From the NCBI RefSeq assembly GCF_008364685.1, contig NZ_VTTL01000010.1, forward strand, positions 124,001-188,000: a stretch of 64,000 bases of DNA, read 5' to 3'. Each line of letters opens with the position of its first letter. Within the stretch, counting starts at the first letter, position 1. The notes beneath the pieces were generated by a model that searched no databases, was not told where the DNA came from, and saw only the letters and a list, made by a program, of their open reading frames with translations. Positions 10,437-21,513 of this stretch are shown piece by piece. This DNA comes from Xanthobacter oligotrophicus (GTDB lineage Bacteria > Pseudomonadota > Alphaproteobacteria > Rhizobiales > Xanthobacteraceae). A program made the translations under genes and the position numbers.

Positions 10437-10919
10437 TTATTGTTGCGCCGGTGCGGGCGCCGCGGCGGCGGGCTGCGGGGCCGCAGCGATATAGTCCGGA
10501 TTGACCCAGCACTGGTGCACCCGGCCGCCGAGCCGCTCCTGTGCCTTCGGATCGATGTTGCCCTGCCGCACCAGGCAGCGGAAGGCAAGCTTCAGGTGCT
10601 CGGTGGGGCAGCCGAACTGCTGGTACATCTCCAGATGGCGGCGGGCGGTGTCGATGTCGTCGCGCCACAGCAGTGCGGCGATCCGCCGCCCTGTCCAGAC
10701 GCATTCCGGCAGGCCGGCGGTTCCCGGCAGCTTGGACGCCTCGGTGAACTCCTCCACCGAGCGGCGCTGGGCTTCGGCGGCGGCTTTCTGCTCCGGCGTC
10801 AGCTGTTCCGCGGCGGGCTTCTGGTCGGCCGGCTGATTCTGGGCGGCGGCCGGCGAAAGGCAGGCGAAGACGATGGCGGCCGCGAGGAGCGGAAGTCGAA
10901 AGCGTTGCATGAGGGCCAT
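10437..10919 (-). CDS. Small secreted protein, NdvD-like beta-glucan biosynthesis factor
   Basis: This 160-residue product starts with a clear signal peptide (MALMQRFRLPLLAAAIVFAC... cleaved near SPAAAQ), so it is likely periplasmic. A Gln/Pro/Ala/Glu-rich stretch follows. The core (about 65-140) has the segments ECVWTGRRIAALLWRDDID, YQQFGCPTEHLKLAFRCLV and GGRVHQCWVNPDY with four cysteines, and the tail is Ala/Pro-rich. It lies between ndvB-like and ndvC-like genes, where Bradyrhizobium carries ndvD, a small accessory gene needed for glucan production in vivo. The core resembles, from memory, proteins labelled beta-1,3/1,6-glucan biosynthesis protein. ATG 10919 is preferred over the longer reading from 10985 because it puts the signal peptide at the N-terminus. 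Homology to NdvD itself is unproven. Confidence 0.65.
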   Translation of the reverse strand: MALMQRFRLPLLAAAIVFACLSPAAAQNQPADQKPAAEQLTPEQKAAAEAQRRSVEEFTEASKLPGTAGLPECVWTGRRIAALLWRDDIDTARRHLEMYQQFGCPTEHLKLAFRCLVRQGNIDPKAQERLGGRVHQCWVNPDYIAAAPQPAAAAPAPAQQ

Positions 10920-11100
10920 TTTCTCAGAAGGACGCGGAGAGAACCGCGGCGACACGTTAGGAGAAGGGAGTGAATTTGTCAGCATGACGGCGCCCGCCAG
11001 CGGACATGCCGCTGCGGTGCCCGCGGCTGCGGGAAGGCTTCACACCGCCGGTGCAAGGCTCTATGTGGCGGCGGGGTCCCTCGTCTCGTCTGGAGTTTCG

Positions 11101-12726
11101 ATGCCTTCCTCCGTGCGGCTGCCCTTGGTGCTCGCGCTCGTGGTGGCCGGCCTCATCGCCGGCCTCTGGACCCTGCTCGGCCGACCCGTGGCCATGCCAC
11201 CCTCGCCGCTGGCACAGGGCGAGAAGCTGCCGTGCGTGTCCTATGCCCCGTTCCGTGACGGCCAGTCGCCGTTCCAGAAGGGGCTGGTGATATCGGAAGC
11301 CCAGATCGACGAGGATTTCGCCCGCCTCGCCAAGATCTCGGCCTGCGTGCGCACCTATTCCATCGAGATGGGGCTCGACAAGGCGCCGGCCATCGCCCGC
11401 AAGCACGGCCTCACCATGCTGCTCGGCATCTGGCTGGGGCCGGACGTGGACCGCAACCGCGTCGAGCTCGACACCGGCATCCGCCTTGCCCAGGAAAACC
11501 CGGACGTGGTGAAGGCGGTGGTCGTGGGCAATGAGGTGCTGCTGCGCGGCGAGATGTCCGCCACGGAACTCGCCAGCACCATCGCCAGCGTGAAGCGGCA
11601 GGTGGCCCCGGTTCCGGTCACCTATGCCGACGTGTGGGAATTCTGGGAGCGCAACAAGGGCCTCACCGAGAACGTGGATTTCGTCACCATCCACATCCTG
11701 CCCTATTGGGAGGACCTGCCGGTCTCGGCCTCGGAGGCCGGCCCCCATGTGGACGAGATCCGCCAGCGCATGGCCGAGGCCTTCCCCGGCAAGGAAATCC
11801 TGATCGGCGAAACCGGATGGCCCAGCGCCGGCCGCATGCGCGAGGAGGCGCTGCCATCGCCCTCCAACCAGGCGCGGGTGATGCACGACGTGGTGGCGCT
11901 GGCCAAGCGCCAGGGCTACCGCGTCAACGTCATCGAGGCCTTCGACCAGCCGTGGAAGCGGCGCAGCGAGGGCACCGTGGGCGGCCACTGGGGCATTATC
12001 GACGCCGACGCGCGCATGCCGAAATTCGCCTGGGGACAACCGGTGGAGGATTATCCCGGCTGGCGCATGCACATCGGCGTGGGCCTGGTGGTGGTGGCGG
12101 GCGTGTTCGCCAGCGCCTTCGCCGGGGGCCGCAGGCGCGAGGATCAACTTCAGACGCGGGACTGGCTGGCGGTGGCGGGAATCGCCCTGTTCGGCGGCGC
12201 GACACTCGGCGCCGCCATTTCCGCCATGCCGCTGGAAAGCCTCGGCTTCTTCGGCTGGCTGCGGAACGGCCTGCTGTTCGCCGTGGCGGTGGCGAGCCTG
12301 ATCGTGATGCCGGCAGTGATCGGGCAGGGCCAGGGGCTGGCGCCGTTCTCTGTGGCCCTTGATGCCCGTCGCTGGGCGGTGTCATCGGGCGCCGCCATCG
12401 CTGCCGCGCTGATGCTGGCCCTCGCCGCCGTGGCCGTGGGGTCGGTGGCGTTCGAGCTGGTGTTCGACCCGCGCTACAAGGATTTCCCGGTGTTTCCGCT
12501 CACCGCCATCGTGGCGGCGGTGGCCGCCCCCATGCTGGTGCGCCGCGCCGAGCGGGACGGGGCGGGCCTCGGCGAGGTCATCGCCACCTGGGGCCTCCTG
12601 GTGGCGGGCATCTACGTGCCGCTGAACGAGACGCTCTCCAACTGGCAGGCGGCCTGGTTCGGCGCGCTCTGCCTCATTCTTTCCTTCACGCTGTGGCGGG
12701 TCCAGGCCGTGCAAAGGAAAGGATGA
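11101..12726 (+). CDS. ndvC: Membrane-anchored GH17 protein, NdvC-like
   Basis: This 541-residue protein has an N-terminal helix (about 5-27), a GH17 domain (about 40-320) and a C-terminal block of about seven hydrophobic helices (about 325-540). Both GH17 glutamates are present: VVVGNEVLLRG (near 145) and ILIGETGWPSAG (near 237). The fold breaks or transfers beta-1,3-glucan; in Bradyrhizobium NdvC is required for the beta-(1,6) linkages of the cyclic glucan. GGAG six bases before ATG 11101 supports this start over longer readings that overlap the divergent secreted-protein gene. Its 3' end overlaps the convergent membrane protein by 41 bases. Its GH17 part is visibly related to that of the ndvB-like gene, suggesting an old duplication. 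Confidence 0.8.
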   Translation: MPSSVRLPLVLALVVAGLIAGLWTLLGRPVAMPPSPLAQGEKLPCVSYAPFRDGQSPFQKGLVISEAQIDEDFARLAKISACVRTYSIEMGLDKAPAIARKHGLTMLLGIWLGPDVDRNRVELDTGIRLAQENPDVVKAVVVGNEVLLRGEMSATELASTIASVKRQVAPVPVTYADVWEFWERNKGLTENVDFVTIHILPYWEDLPVSASEAGPHVDEIRQRMAEAFPGKEILIGETGWPSAGRMREEALPSPSNQARVMHDVVALAKRQGYRVNVIEAFDQPWKRRSEGTVGGHWGIIDADARMPKFAWGQPVEDYPGWRMHIGVGLVVVAGVFASAFAGGRRREDQLQTRDWLAVAGIALFGGATLGAAISAMPLESLGFFGWLRNGLLFAVAVASLIVMPAVIGQGQGLAPFSVALDARRWAVSSGAAIAAALMLALAAVAVGSVAFELVFDPRYKDFPVFPLTAIVAAVAAPMLVRRAERDGAGLGEVIATWGLLVAGIYVPLNETLSNWQAAWFGALCLILSFTLWRVQAVQRKG

Positions 12727-13084
12727 GCATCATCGCCGCCAGCGCGCCAGCCACCTCGTTGTGGAACACCAGTGCGAAGGCGGAGAACACCATCCCCACC
12801 GAAAAGGTGGCGAGGCCCGGCGCGATCAGCTGGATCAGCGCCACCACCAGCGCCACCGTGCCGAACACGTTCCACAGCGACAGCGCCAGCACCGCCGCGC
12901 GGCCATAGCAGCCGGCGCTTTCCAGCCCCGCCTCGCAGGCGAGGGAGACGAGCGTCGGCTCCACCACCATGTAGCGCATGTACAGCGCCCACCCCACGGC
13001 ACCCATGCCCAGGGGGATCAGCCAGTTGAGGGTGTGCGGGCCGGGGCGGAAGAGCGGGCGCTCGGAATAGGGGATGTTTGGCAT
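12686..13084 (-). CDS. Small integral membrane protein, function unknown
   Basis: The 132-residue product is strongly hydrophobic after an N-terminal PLFRPGPHTLNWLIP stretch. Three to four membrane helices are predicted by eye (about 18-38, 58-80, 84-108 and 110-126), with the extra-membrane segment EAGLESAGCYGR between the first two. I do not recognise the family. Its stop lies inside the last 41 bases of the convergent ndvC-like gene. A competing reading in another minus-strand frame (12612-13088) lacks the helix pattern and looks like a GC-rich shadow. Position suggests, but does not show, a link to the glucan genes. Confidence 0.65.
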   Translation of the reverse strand: MPNIPYSERPLFRPGPHTLNWLIPLGMGAVGWALYMRYMVVEPTLVSLACEAGLESAGCYGRAAVLALSLWNVFGTVALVVALIQLIAPGLATFSVGMVFSAFALVFHNEVAGALAAMMLILSFARPGPATA

Positions 13085-13255
13085 TCAAGGTCTCTTCGCA
13101 GTCTCTTCAGCCACCGGAACGGAGCATGCTCCTTATGAAATGGCGCCGGACGGGTCCAGTGGCAAGCCGGGCGGCAAAGCCGGGATGGCCAAGGCGGGAT
13201 GGCGCATGCGGCTGAGCCGGGGTAAGGGACAGCGCTTCGCCGAGGAGGGGTGAGA

Positions 13256-14614
13256 ATGAGTGACCGGAGCCTGCTCGTTGTGGTTCTCGCGGCCGGAGAG
13301 GGCACCCGCATGGCCTCGCGGCTGCCGAAGGTGCTGCACAAGGTCGCCGGCCGAACCATGCTGCACCACGTGCTGGCCGCCACCCGCGCCGCCGGCGCCA
13401 CCCGCACCGCGGTCGTGGTCGGTCCCGGCCGGGAAGATGTCGCCGCCGAGGTGCGCAAGATCGTGCCCGACGCGGAGGTCTTCGAGCAGACCGAGCGCCT
13501 CGGCACTGCCCATGCCGTCCTTGCCGCCCGCACGGCCCTCGAAAAGGGCGCCGACGATGTGCTGGTGCTCTATGCCGACACGCCCCTGGTGCGGCCGGAA
13601 ACCCTCGGCCTGCTGCGGGAGCCGCTTGCGGCCGGCGCGGCGGTGGCGGCCCTGGGCTTCGAGCCCGCCGACCCCACCGGCTATGGCCGCCTCGTGACGG
13701 CCGGCGAAGAGCTTGTCGCCATCCGCGAGGAGAAGGACGCGAGCGCGGCGGAAAAGGCCATTCGTTTCTGCAATGCCGGCCTCATGGCGCTGGCCGGCAC
13801 CCAGGCCCTCTCCATCCTGGAGCGCATCGGCAACGCCAATGCCAAGGGCGAATATTACCTCACCGACGCGGTGGAAATCGCCCGCGCGGATGGGCTTTCC
13901 GCCGTGGCCGCCCGCGCCGAGGCGGACGAGGTGGCCGGCGTCAATAGCCGGGTCCAGCTCGCCGAGGCGGAAGCCATCCTGCAACGCCGCCTGCGCCTTG
14001 CCGCCATGGCTGGCGGCGCCACGCTGGTGGCCCCGGAGACGGTGTTCCTGTGCGCCGACACCGTGCTGGGCCGCGACGTGATCGTGGAGCCCCACGTGGT
14101 GTTAGGCCCCGGGGTGAGTGTCGGCGACGACGTGGTCATCCACTCCTTCTGCCACCTGGAGGGGGCGCGGCTGGAATCGGGGGTCACCATCGGCCCCTAT
14201 GCGCGGTTGCGGCCGGGCACCCAGCTCGATTCGGGGGTGCGCATCGGCAATTTCGTGGAGACCAAGGCCGCCCATATTGAAAGCGGGGCCAAGGTGAACC
14301 ACCTGTCCTACGTGGGCGATGCCCACGTGGGGGCGGACGCCAACCTCGGCGCCGGGACCATCACTTGCAATTATGACGGTTTCGGTAAGTACCGCACCGA
14401 AATCGGGGCAGGGGCCTTTATCGGCGTGAATTCCGCGCTGGTCGCGCCCGTGACCATCGGCAAGGGCGCCTTCGTCGGCACCGGCGCCGTCATCACCTCG
14501 GATGTGCCGGACGATGCCCTCGCCATCGCCCGCAGCCGGCAGGTGGTGAAGGAAGGCTGGGCGCGGGAGTTCCGCGCCGCCCGCGCCAAGACCCCTGCCA
14601 AACCGAAGGGGTGA
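13256..14614 (+). CDS. glmU: Bifunctional GlcNAc-1-P uridyltransferase / GlcN-1-P acetyltransferase GlmU
   Basis: GlmU makes UDP-GlcNAc for peptidoglycan and lipid A: the C-terminal domain acetylates glucosamine-1-P and the N-terminal domain uridylates it. The 452-residue protein begins with the pyrophosphorylase motif [20 protein letters not shown] and contains VLYADTPLV. The C-terminal half is a hexapeptide beta-helix with [18 protein letters not shown] and [24 protein letters not shown] placed upstream of ATG 13256 decides the start over GTG 13250. It precedes glmS by 159 bases, so the two consecutive amino-sugar steps are adjacent. Confidence 0.97.
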   Translation: MSDRSLLVVVLAAGEGTRMASRLPKVLHKVAGRTMLHHVLAATRAAGATRTAVVVGPGREDVAAEVRKIVPDAEVFEQTERLGTAHAVLAARTALEKGADDVLVLYADTPLVRPETLGLLREPLAAGAAVAALGFEPADPTGYGRLVTAGEELVAIREEKDASAAEKAIRFCNAGLMALAGTQALSILERIGNANAKGEYYLTDAVEIARADGLSAVAARAEADEVAGVNSRVQLAEAEAILQRRLRLAAMAGGATLVAPETVFLCADTVLGRDVIVEPHVVLGPGVSVGDDVVIHSFCHLEGARLESGVTIGPYARLRPGTQLDSGVRIGNFVETKAAHIESGAKVNHLSYVGDAHVGADANLGAGTITCNYDGFGKYRTEIGAGAFIGVNSALVAPVTIGKGAFVGTGAVITSDVPDDALAIARSRQVVKEGWAREFRAARAKTPAKPKG

Positions 14615-14773
14615 GCCTGCTCTTCGGACCTGTCCTGACAGGAAGCGAAAGCGGAAGTGATGCCGTCCGGACTTGAGCGAACGGGCGGGAACGGTCCATT
14701 CAGCTTTGGAGTGGACCTTGGGGCCTAAGCGGGCGCCGACCTTTGGCGACCGGAACGAGCGGAGTTTTTGTGC

Positions 14774-16597
<1,824 letters not shown>

Positions 16598-16612
16598 GGG
16601 GCGGCGAAAGGC

Positions 16613-17092
16613 TCAGTGGTTCGGGCGGCTCGCCACGAACACTGCGAGCAGGGTGAACATGACCCCCAGCACCGCCAGCACCGGCACCGGCATCCCGAAA
16701 TACCATGAGCCGGTAAAGGTGCCGACGAAGCTCGCCAGGGCGAACAGCTTCACCACCGGCGGGATGGCGCCGGTGTCGCGCCAGCGCACCACGCCGGGCC
16801 CGAGATAGCGGTGGTTCAACAGCCACGCCTCGAAGCGTGGCGAGGAGCGCGTAAAGCACCACGCGGCGAGGATCAGGAACACCGTGCCCGGCAGCATAGG
16901 CACCACCATGCCGATGGCGCCGATGACCAAAAAGATGATGCCCGCCGCAAACAGCAGCTTTCGGTAGATGGCCGCGCGCGACCAGCGCCGCGCCGCCAAT
17001 TGCTCGCTTGCCGAGTGATGCGGCAGGCCAGAGGGCGGCGGAGCACCGGAGGTGTCTGGATCAGGCATCATGGCCGGACCATGGTCCCTCAT
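16613..17092 (-). CDS. DUF454 (YbaN-family) inner-membrane protein
   Basis: This 159-residue protein has a polar, Pro/Ser-rich N-terminus (about 1-40) followed by the conserved YbaN core: helix LFAAGIIFLVIGAIGMVVPM with LPGTVFLILAAWCFTRSSPRFEAWL, then a second pair of helices near 115-150. The family is widespread and of unknown function. Its ATG overlaps the recG stop (ATGA), so it is translated from the recG transcript. A start nearer the core (for example Met 8 or 9) is possible but would lose the overlap. Confidence 0.85.
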   Translation of the reverse strand: MRDHGPAMMPDPDTSGAPPPSGLPHHSASEQLAARRWSRAAIYRKLLFAAGIIFLVIGAIGMVVPMLPGTVFLILAAWCFTRSSPRFEAWLLNHRYLGPGVVRWRDTGAIPPVVKLFALASFVGTFTGSWYFGMPVPVLAVLGVMFTLLAVFVASRPNH

Positions 17093-19182
17093 CCCGCCGA
17101 GAGCAAGCGCATGGCCCCATCGCGCTCGGCCAGATGCAGCAGGGTGTGGAGCGGGGCTGCTTCCAGTGCCGCTAGGTCCGGATCAGCCTTGACGCGCTGG
17201 GCCGCTGCGTCCCGCGCCGCCTCCACCTCGCCGGAATGGAATTCGAGCCGCGCGGTGCGGAAGCCCGGCATGCCGCTCTGCCGGGTGCCGAGCACGTCGC
17301 CTTCGCCGCGCAGGCGCAGGTCCTCCTCTGCGAGGCGGAAGCCGTCCTGGCTCTCGCGCAGGATGGCGAGGCGCGCCTTCGCCGTCTCCCCCAGCGGCGC
17401 GCGATAGAGCAGGAGGCAGACGGACGGCTTGTCGCCGCGCCCCACCCGCCCGCGCAACTGGTGGAGCTGGGCGAGGCCGAAGCGTTCCGCGTGCTCGATG
17501 ACCATCACGGTGGCCTCGGGCACGTTCACCCCCACCTCGATGACGGTGGTGGCGACCAATAGCCGGGTCTCGCCAGAGGCGAAGCGGGCCATGGCCTCGT
17601 CCTTGGCGGCACCAGACATGCGGCCGTGCACCAGCCCCACCTTGTCGCCAAAGATGGATTTCAGCACCTCGAAGCGCTCGGTGGCGGCGGCAAGGTCCGA
17701 GGTGTCGGTCTCCTCCACCAGCGGGCAGATCCAGTAGGCCCGGGCGCCGGATGACAAGGCGCGGCCGGCCGCCGCCACCACCTCGTCCAGCCGGTCGAGG
17801 GGGATGGCGCGGGTATCGATGGCCTGCCGGCCCGGCGGCTTCTCGCGCAGCTCGCTGGAATCCATGTCGCCGAACAGGGTCAGGACCAGGGTGCGCGGGA
17901 TGGGGGTGGCGGTCATCACCAGCATGTCCACCGCCTCCCCCTTGCGGGCCAGCGTCAGGCGCTGCTCCACGCCGAAGCGGTGCTGCTCGTCCACTACCAC
18001 CAGGGCGAGGTCGCGGAAGATCACGTCGTCCTGGATAAGGGCATGGGTGCCGATGACGATGTCGGTGCGGCCATGCTGCAGCTCGGTGAGCACGGCGGTG
18101 CGCGCGCGCCCCTTCTCCCGCCCGGTGAGGACGCTGACGGACAGGCCCGCCGCCTCGGCCAAGGGCGCGATGGTCTCGTGATGCTGGCGGGCGAGGATTT
18201 CGGTGGGCGCCATGAGGGCGGTCTGGCGGCCGGCCTCGGCCACGGTGGCGGCGGCCATCAGCGCCACCACGGTCTTGCCGGAGCCCACGTCGCCCTGAAG
18301 CAGGCGCAGCATGCGGGTATCGGCGGCAAGATCCGCGCGGATGGCCGCCACTGCCTGCTCCTGCCCACCGGTGAGGCGGAAGGGCAGGGCGGAAAGAAGC
18401 TGGGCGCTGATGTGCCCGTCGCCCACGGTGGCGCGGCCGCCGGCCTTCTCCTCCTGCGCCCGCAGCAGGGCGAGGGTGATCTGGTGGGCGAACAATTCGT
18501 CGAAGGCCAGCCGCCGCCATGGGCCGCCGGCCGGGGTCGCCTCATGGGGATTGGCTGGCCGATGCACGCGGGCGAGGGCTTCCCGGAAGCCGGGCCAGCC
18601 GCGTTCGGCCAGGAGGTCCTGAGGGATCCATTCGGGAAGCTCGGGCACGCGCTGGAGCGCTGCCTCGATGGCGCGGCGCACATAGCCGGCGGCTAGGCCC
18701 TCCACCAGCGGATAGACCTGCTCCACCGCCGGCAGCTTGGCGAGGCCCGCCGCATCGAGCACCCGGTCGGGATGGGTCATCTGCCGCATGCCGTCATAGA
18801 GCGAGATGCGCCCGCACAGCCAGCGGGTCTGCCCCACGGGCAGCATGTGCTCCAGCCGCGCCGGGTCCATCTTGAAATGCACCACCACCATGTCGCCGGA
18901 GGCGTCGGACACATAGGTGCGGTGGGGCGCGCGGCTGCCGGGGGGCGGGGACTGGTGGGAGTCCACCCGCACCTCCAGCGTCACGTCGGTCTCGGGGAGA
19001 GCCTCGGCGATGGTGGGGCGAGCGCGCCGGTCCACGAAGCCGGACGGCATGTGGAACAAGAGGTCAATGACGCGCGGCATCTCCCGCCCGAGCAGCCGGC
19101 CATAGGGCCGCACCAGCTTGGGGCCGATGCCGGGCAGGCTGGTGAGCGGCGCGAACAGGGGGAGGAGGGCATCCGGGCGCAT
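17089..19182 (-). CDS. recG: ATP-dependent DNA helicase RecG
   Basis: RecG remodels stalled replication forks and branch-migrates Holliday junctions. The 697-residue protein has the N-terminal wedge/OB domain (about 1-240) and superfamily-2 helicase motifs: Walker A LLQGDVGSGKTVVALMAA, MAPTEILARQHHE, the DEAD-box variant VVDEQHRFGVEQR, MTATPIPRT, GRMSGAAKDEAM, and QLRGRVGRGDKPS, which is part of the TRG-like region. Length fits the family. A divergent spacer of about 110 bases separates it from pcm; the downstream DUF454 gene overlaps it. Confidence 0.97.
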   Translation of the reverse strand: MRPDALLPLFAPLTSLPGIGPKLVRPYGRLLGREMPRVIDLLFHMPSGFVDRRARPTIAEALPETDVTLEVRVDSHQSPPPGSRAPHRTYVSDASGDMVVVHFKMDPARLEHMLPVGQTRWLCGRISLYDGMRQMTHPDRVLDAAGLAKLPAVEQVYPLVEGLAAGYVRRAIEAALQRVPELPEWIPQDLLAERGWPGFREALARVHRPANPHEATPAGGPWRRLAFDELFAHQITLALLRAQEEKAGGRATVGDGHISAQLLSALPFRLTGGQEQAVAAIRADLAADTRMLRLLQGDVGSGKTVVALMAAATVAEAGRQTALMAPTEILARQHHETIAPLAEAAGLSVSVLTGREKGRARTAVLTELQHGRTDIVIGTHALIQDDVIFRDLALVVVDEQHRFGVEQRLTLARKGEAVDMLVMTATPIPRTLVLTLFGDMDSSELREKPPGRQAIDTRAIPLDRLDEVVAAAGRALSSGARAYWICPLVEETDTSDLAAATERFEVLKSIFGDKVGLVHGRMSGAAKDEAMARFASGETRLLVATTVIEVGVNVPEATVMVIEHAERFGLAQLHQLRGRVGRGDKPSVCLLLYRAPLGETAKARLAILRESQDGFRLAEEDLRLRGEGDVLGTRQSGMPGFRTARLEFHSGEVEAARDAAAQRVKADPDLAALEAAPLHTLLHLAERDGAMRLLSAG

Positions 19183-19303
19183 GGCGGCGGAAGGTGTCCT
19201 GTTCGCCTGCGCCGTGCAAGCCGCTCCTGCTCCGCTTCAACTGGAGGTCACAAGCGATCTCCTATATCTATCAACATTCAACCCTCAGCGATGAGTGTCC
19301 CGC

Positions 19304-19963
19304 ATGAGCACCGGCGAGAGCGAAGGCGAACAGGCGGAACGCATGGCCTTCATCCTCGGCCTGCGGCAGCGGGGGATTCGCGACGTGGGCGTATTGCGCG
19401 CCATGGAGCTGGTGCCGCGCCCGCTGTTCGTCGATCCCGCGCTGCGCCGGCATGCCTATGACGACGTGGCCCTGCCCATCGCCTGCGGCCAGACCATGTC
19501 CCAGCCCAGCCTCGTCGCCGCCATGACCGAGGCCCTGTCGCTGACCGCCGACCATTCGGTGCTGGAGGTAGGGACGGGATCAGGCTACCATGCCGCCGTG
19601 CTTTCCCACCTCGCTGCGCGGGTGGTGACTGTGGATAGATACCGTTCTCTGGTGGCGGAAGCGCAGGCGCGGTTCGAGGTGCTGGGCCTGCGCAATGTCA
19701 CCGCCTATGTGGGCGACGGCACGCTGGGCATGCCAGCGCGCGCGCCCTTCGACCGCATCCTGGTGACGGCGGCGGCGCCCGACATTCCCTTTGCTCTGAT
19801 CGACCAGCTCAAGTTCGGCGGCGTCATCGTGATGCCGCTGGGGGCGCCGGAGGAGATCCAGACCCTGGTGCGCTACGTGAAGGAGCAGTCCGGGCGCACC
19901 CGCACCGAACTCATGAAGGTGCGGTTCGTGCCGCTGATTCCGGGCGCTGCGGCCACACTTTGA
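19304..19963 (+). CDS. pcm: Protein-L-isoaspartate O-methyltransferase
   Basis: Pcm methylates L-isoaspartyl residues in aged proteins to start their repair. About 219 residues carry the SAM-binding motif SVLEVGTGSGYHAAVLSHLA, the post-motif VVTVDRY, YVGDGTLGMPARAPFDRILVTAAA and the N-terminal VPRPLFVDPALRRHAYDDVAL segment. Substrate-loop GQTMSQPSLVAAM is intact. ATG 19304 is preferred; GTG 19295 would add three residues. In many rhizobia pcm directly follows surE, but here surE lies about 10 kb away beside serS, so local order has changed. Confidence 0.93.
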   Translation: MSTGESEGEQAERMAFILGLRQRGIRDVGVLRAMELVPRPLFVDPALRRHAYDDVALPIACGQTMSQPSLVAAMTEALSLTADHSVLEVGTGSGYHAAVLSHLAARVVTVDRYRSLVAEAQARFEVLGLRNVTAYVGDGTLGMPARAPFDRILVTAAAPDIPFALIDQLKFGGVIVMPLGAPEEIQTLVRYVKEQSGRTRTELMKVRFVPLIPGAAATL

Positions 19964-20066
19964 TGCAAAGCGCCATGCCGGCGCCCAATTGGTCCCGTCT
20001 ACGCTGCACTGCGATTGCCGCCCGGGGTCCGGTCAGCTATCGAACCTTTAGGTTTCGTTTCGGGGG

Positions 20067-21347
20067 ATGAACGCAGTGGCGGTTGTCGTGTCGCGCCAAG
20101 TGTGGCGGGTTCTGGCGTGCGCGATGCTGCTCGGCGCCCTTTCGGGCTGCGGTGGCCGGCCGGCCGGCGTGCTCATCCCGGTGCCGGACGACGTGCCGGG
20201 TACCTCCCGCGTCAACATGGTGGTCGCCACCGTCCGCGAGCGCGCTGACGGGCCGGATATCTTCAATGGCGAGCGCTCGCGCAAGTCGAGCTTCGCGGAG
20301 GTCACCGTCTCCATCCCGCCGGCCGGCGCCCGCAAGCCGGGCGACGTGCAGTGGCCGAAGTCGGTCCCCGGCAACCCGGCCACCGACTTCGTCACCACCC
20401 AGCTCGACGAGCTGACCCAGGAACAGGCCATCAAGTGGTTCCACCAGCGCATCGGCCGTACGCCGAACCGGCAGGCGCTGGTGTTCGTCCATGGCTTCAA
20501 CCAGCGCTTCGATGACGCGGTGTTCCGCTTCGCCCAGATCGTCCACGATTCCAACGCCCCGGTGACGCCGGTGCTGTTCACCTGGCCGTCGCGCGGCAGC
20601 CTGCTGGCCTATGGCTACGACCGGGAGAGCACCTCCGTCTCGCGCGACGCTCTTGAACGGCTCCTCACCTTCATGGCGAAGGACCCGAACGTGGGCGAGA
20701 TTTCCATCCTCGCCCACTCCATGGGCAACGTGGTGACGCTGGAAGCGCTGCGGCAGATGGCCATCCGCAATGGCCGCATCCTGCCCAAGATCAAATATGT
20801 GATGCTCGCCGCGCCCGACGTGGACGTGGACGTGTTCGCCTCCTTCTTCAACGAGATCGGCCCGGACCGGCCCGCCTTCACCCTGTTCGTCTCCCAGGAC
20901 GACAAGGCACTGGCGCTCTCCAAGCAGGTGTGGGGCGACGTGCCGCGCGTGGGCGCGGTCAATCCCGAGCTGGAGCCCTATCGCTCCGAGTTCGAGCGCA
21001 ACAAGATCAACGTCATCGACCTCACCAAGCTGAAGACCGACGACGCGCTGGCCCACGGCAAGTTCGCCGCCAGCCCGCAGGTGGTGCAGGCCATCGGCGC
21101 CCGCCTGGCCGAGGGCCAGACCATGACGGATTCCCGCGTGGGCGTGGGTGAGCACATCATCCAGATGACCTCCGGCGCCGCCTCCACCGTGGGTACGGCC
21201 GCGGGCCTCGTCATCGCCGCGCCGGTGGCGGTGCTGGACGAGAATACCCGCGCCCATTACGGCCAGCACGTGAACAAGCTGGGCAGTTCGGTGACCGAAA
21301 CCGCAACCAGCGGCGCCAACGTGGTGACGGCCCCGGCCGCCCACTGA
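20067..21347 (+). CDS. DUF900 alpha/beta-hydrolase lipoprotein
   Basis: This 426-residue protein begins with a lipoprotein signal peptide whose lipobox is LSGC (near residue 28), so it is likely anchored to a membrane on the periplasmic side. The hydrolase core (about 135-330) shows FVHGFNQRFDDAVFR (oxyanion region), LFTWPSRGSLLAYGYDRES and the nucleophile elbow ILAHSMGNVVTLEALRQM with the catalytic serine; APDVDVDVF supplies a candidate acid. These match the DUF900 family of uncharacterised esterase-like proteins. The C-terminal about 70 residues (from about 355) are Ala/Thr/Val-rich without recognised motifs. It sits between pcm and an NlpD-like gene, so an envelope role is plausible but not shown. 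Confidence 0.82.
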   Translation: MNAVAVVVSRQVWRVLACAMLLGALSGCGGRPAGVLIPVPDDVPGTSRVNMVVATVRERADGPDIFNGERSRKSSFAEVTVSIPPAGARKPGDVQWPKSVPGNPATDFVTTQLDELTQEQAIKWFHQRIGRTPNRQALVFVHGFNQRFDDAVFRFAQIVHDSNAPVTPVLFTWPSRGSLLAYGYDRESTSVSRDALERLLTFMAKDPNVGEISILAHSMGNVVTLEALRQMAIRNGRILPKIKYVMLAAPDVDVDVFASFFNEIGPDRPAFTLFVSQDDKALALSKQVWGDVPRVGAVNPELEPYRSEFERNKINVIDLTKLKTDDALAHGKFAASPQVVQAIGARLAEGQTMTDSRVGVGEHIIQMTSGAASTVGTAAGLVIAAPVAVLDENTRAHYGQHVNKLGSSVTETATSGANVVTAPAAH

Positions 21348-21513
21348 TCCTGTCCTGACCCTGCGGTGCGTGCGCGCCCGCCGGTGTTGCTTCCGGGCAA
21401 CGGGCCAGGTGAAACGTGGATGGCCGTGCGCTGGTTCGGGCTGACTTAAGCCGCCGTTTACGCATGGGACCCTTAACTGCCGCATGTATTTCGTTGCGTG
21501 CGAGTTCGATCAC

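Noticed and set aside
12612-13088. 158-residue minus-strand alternative to the small membrane protein
   Set aside because: It lacks the helix pattern and overlaps the ndvC-like gene by more than 100 bases.
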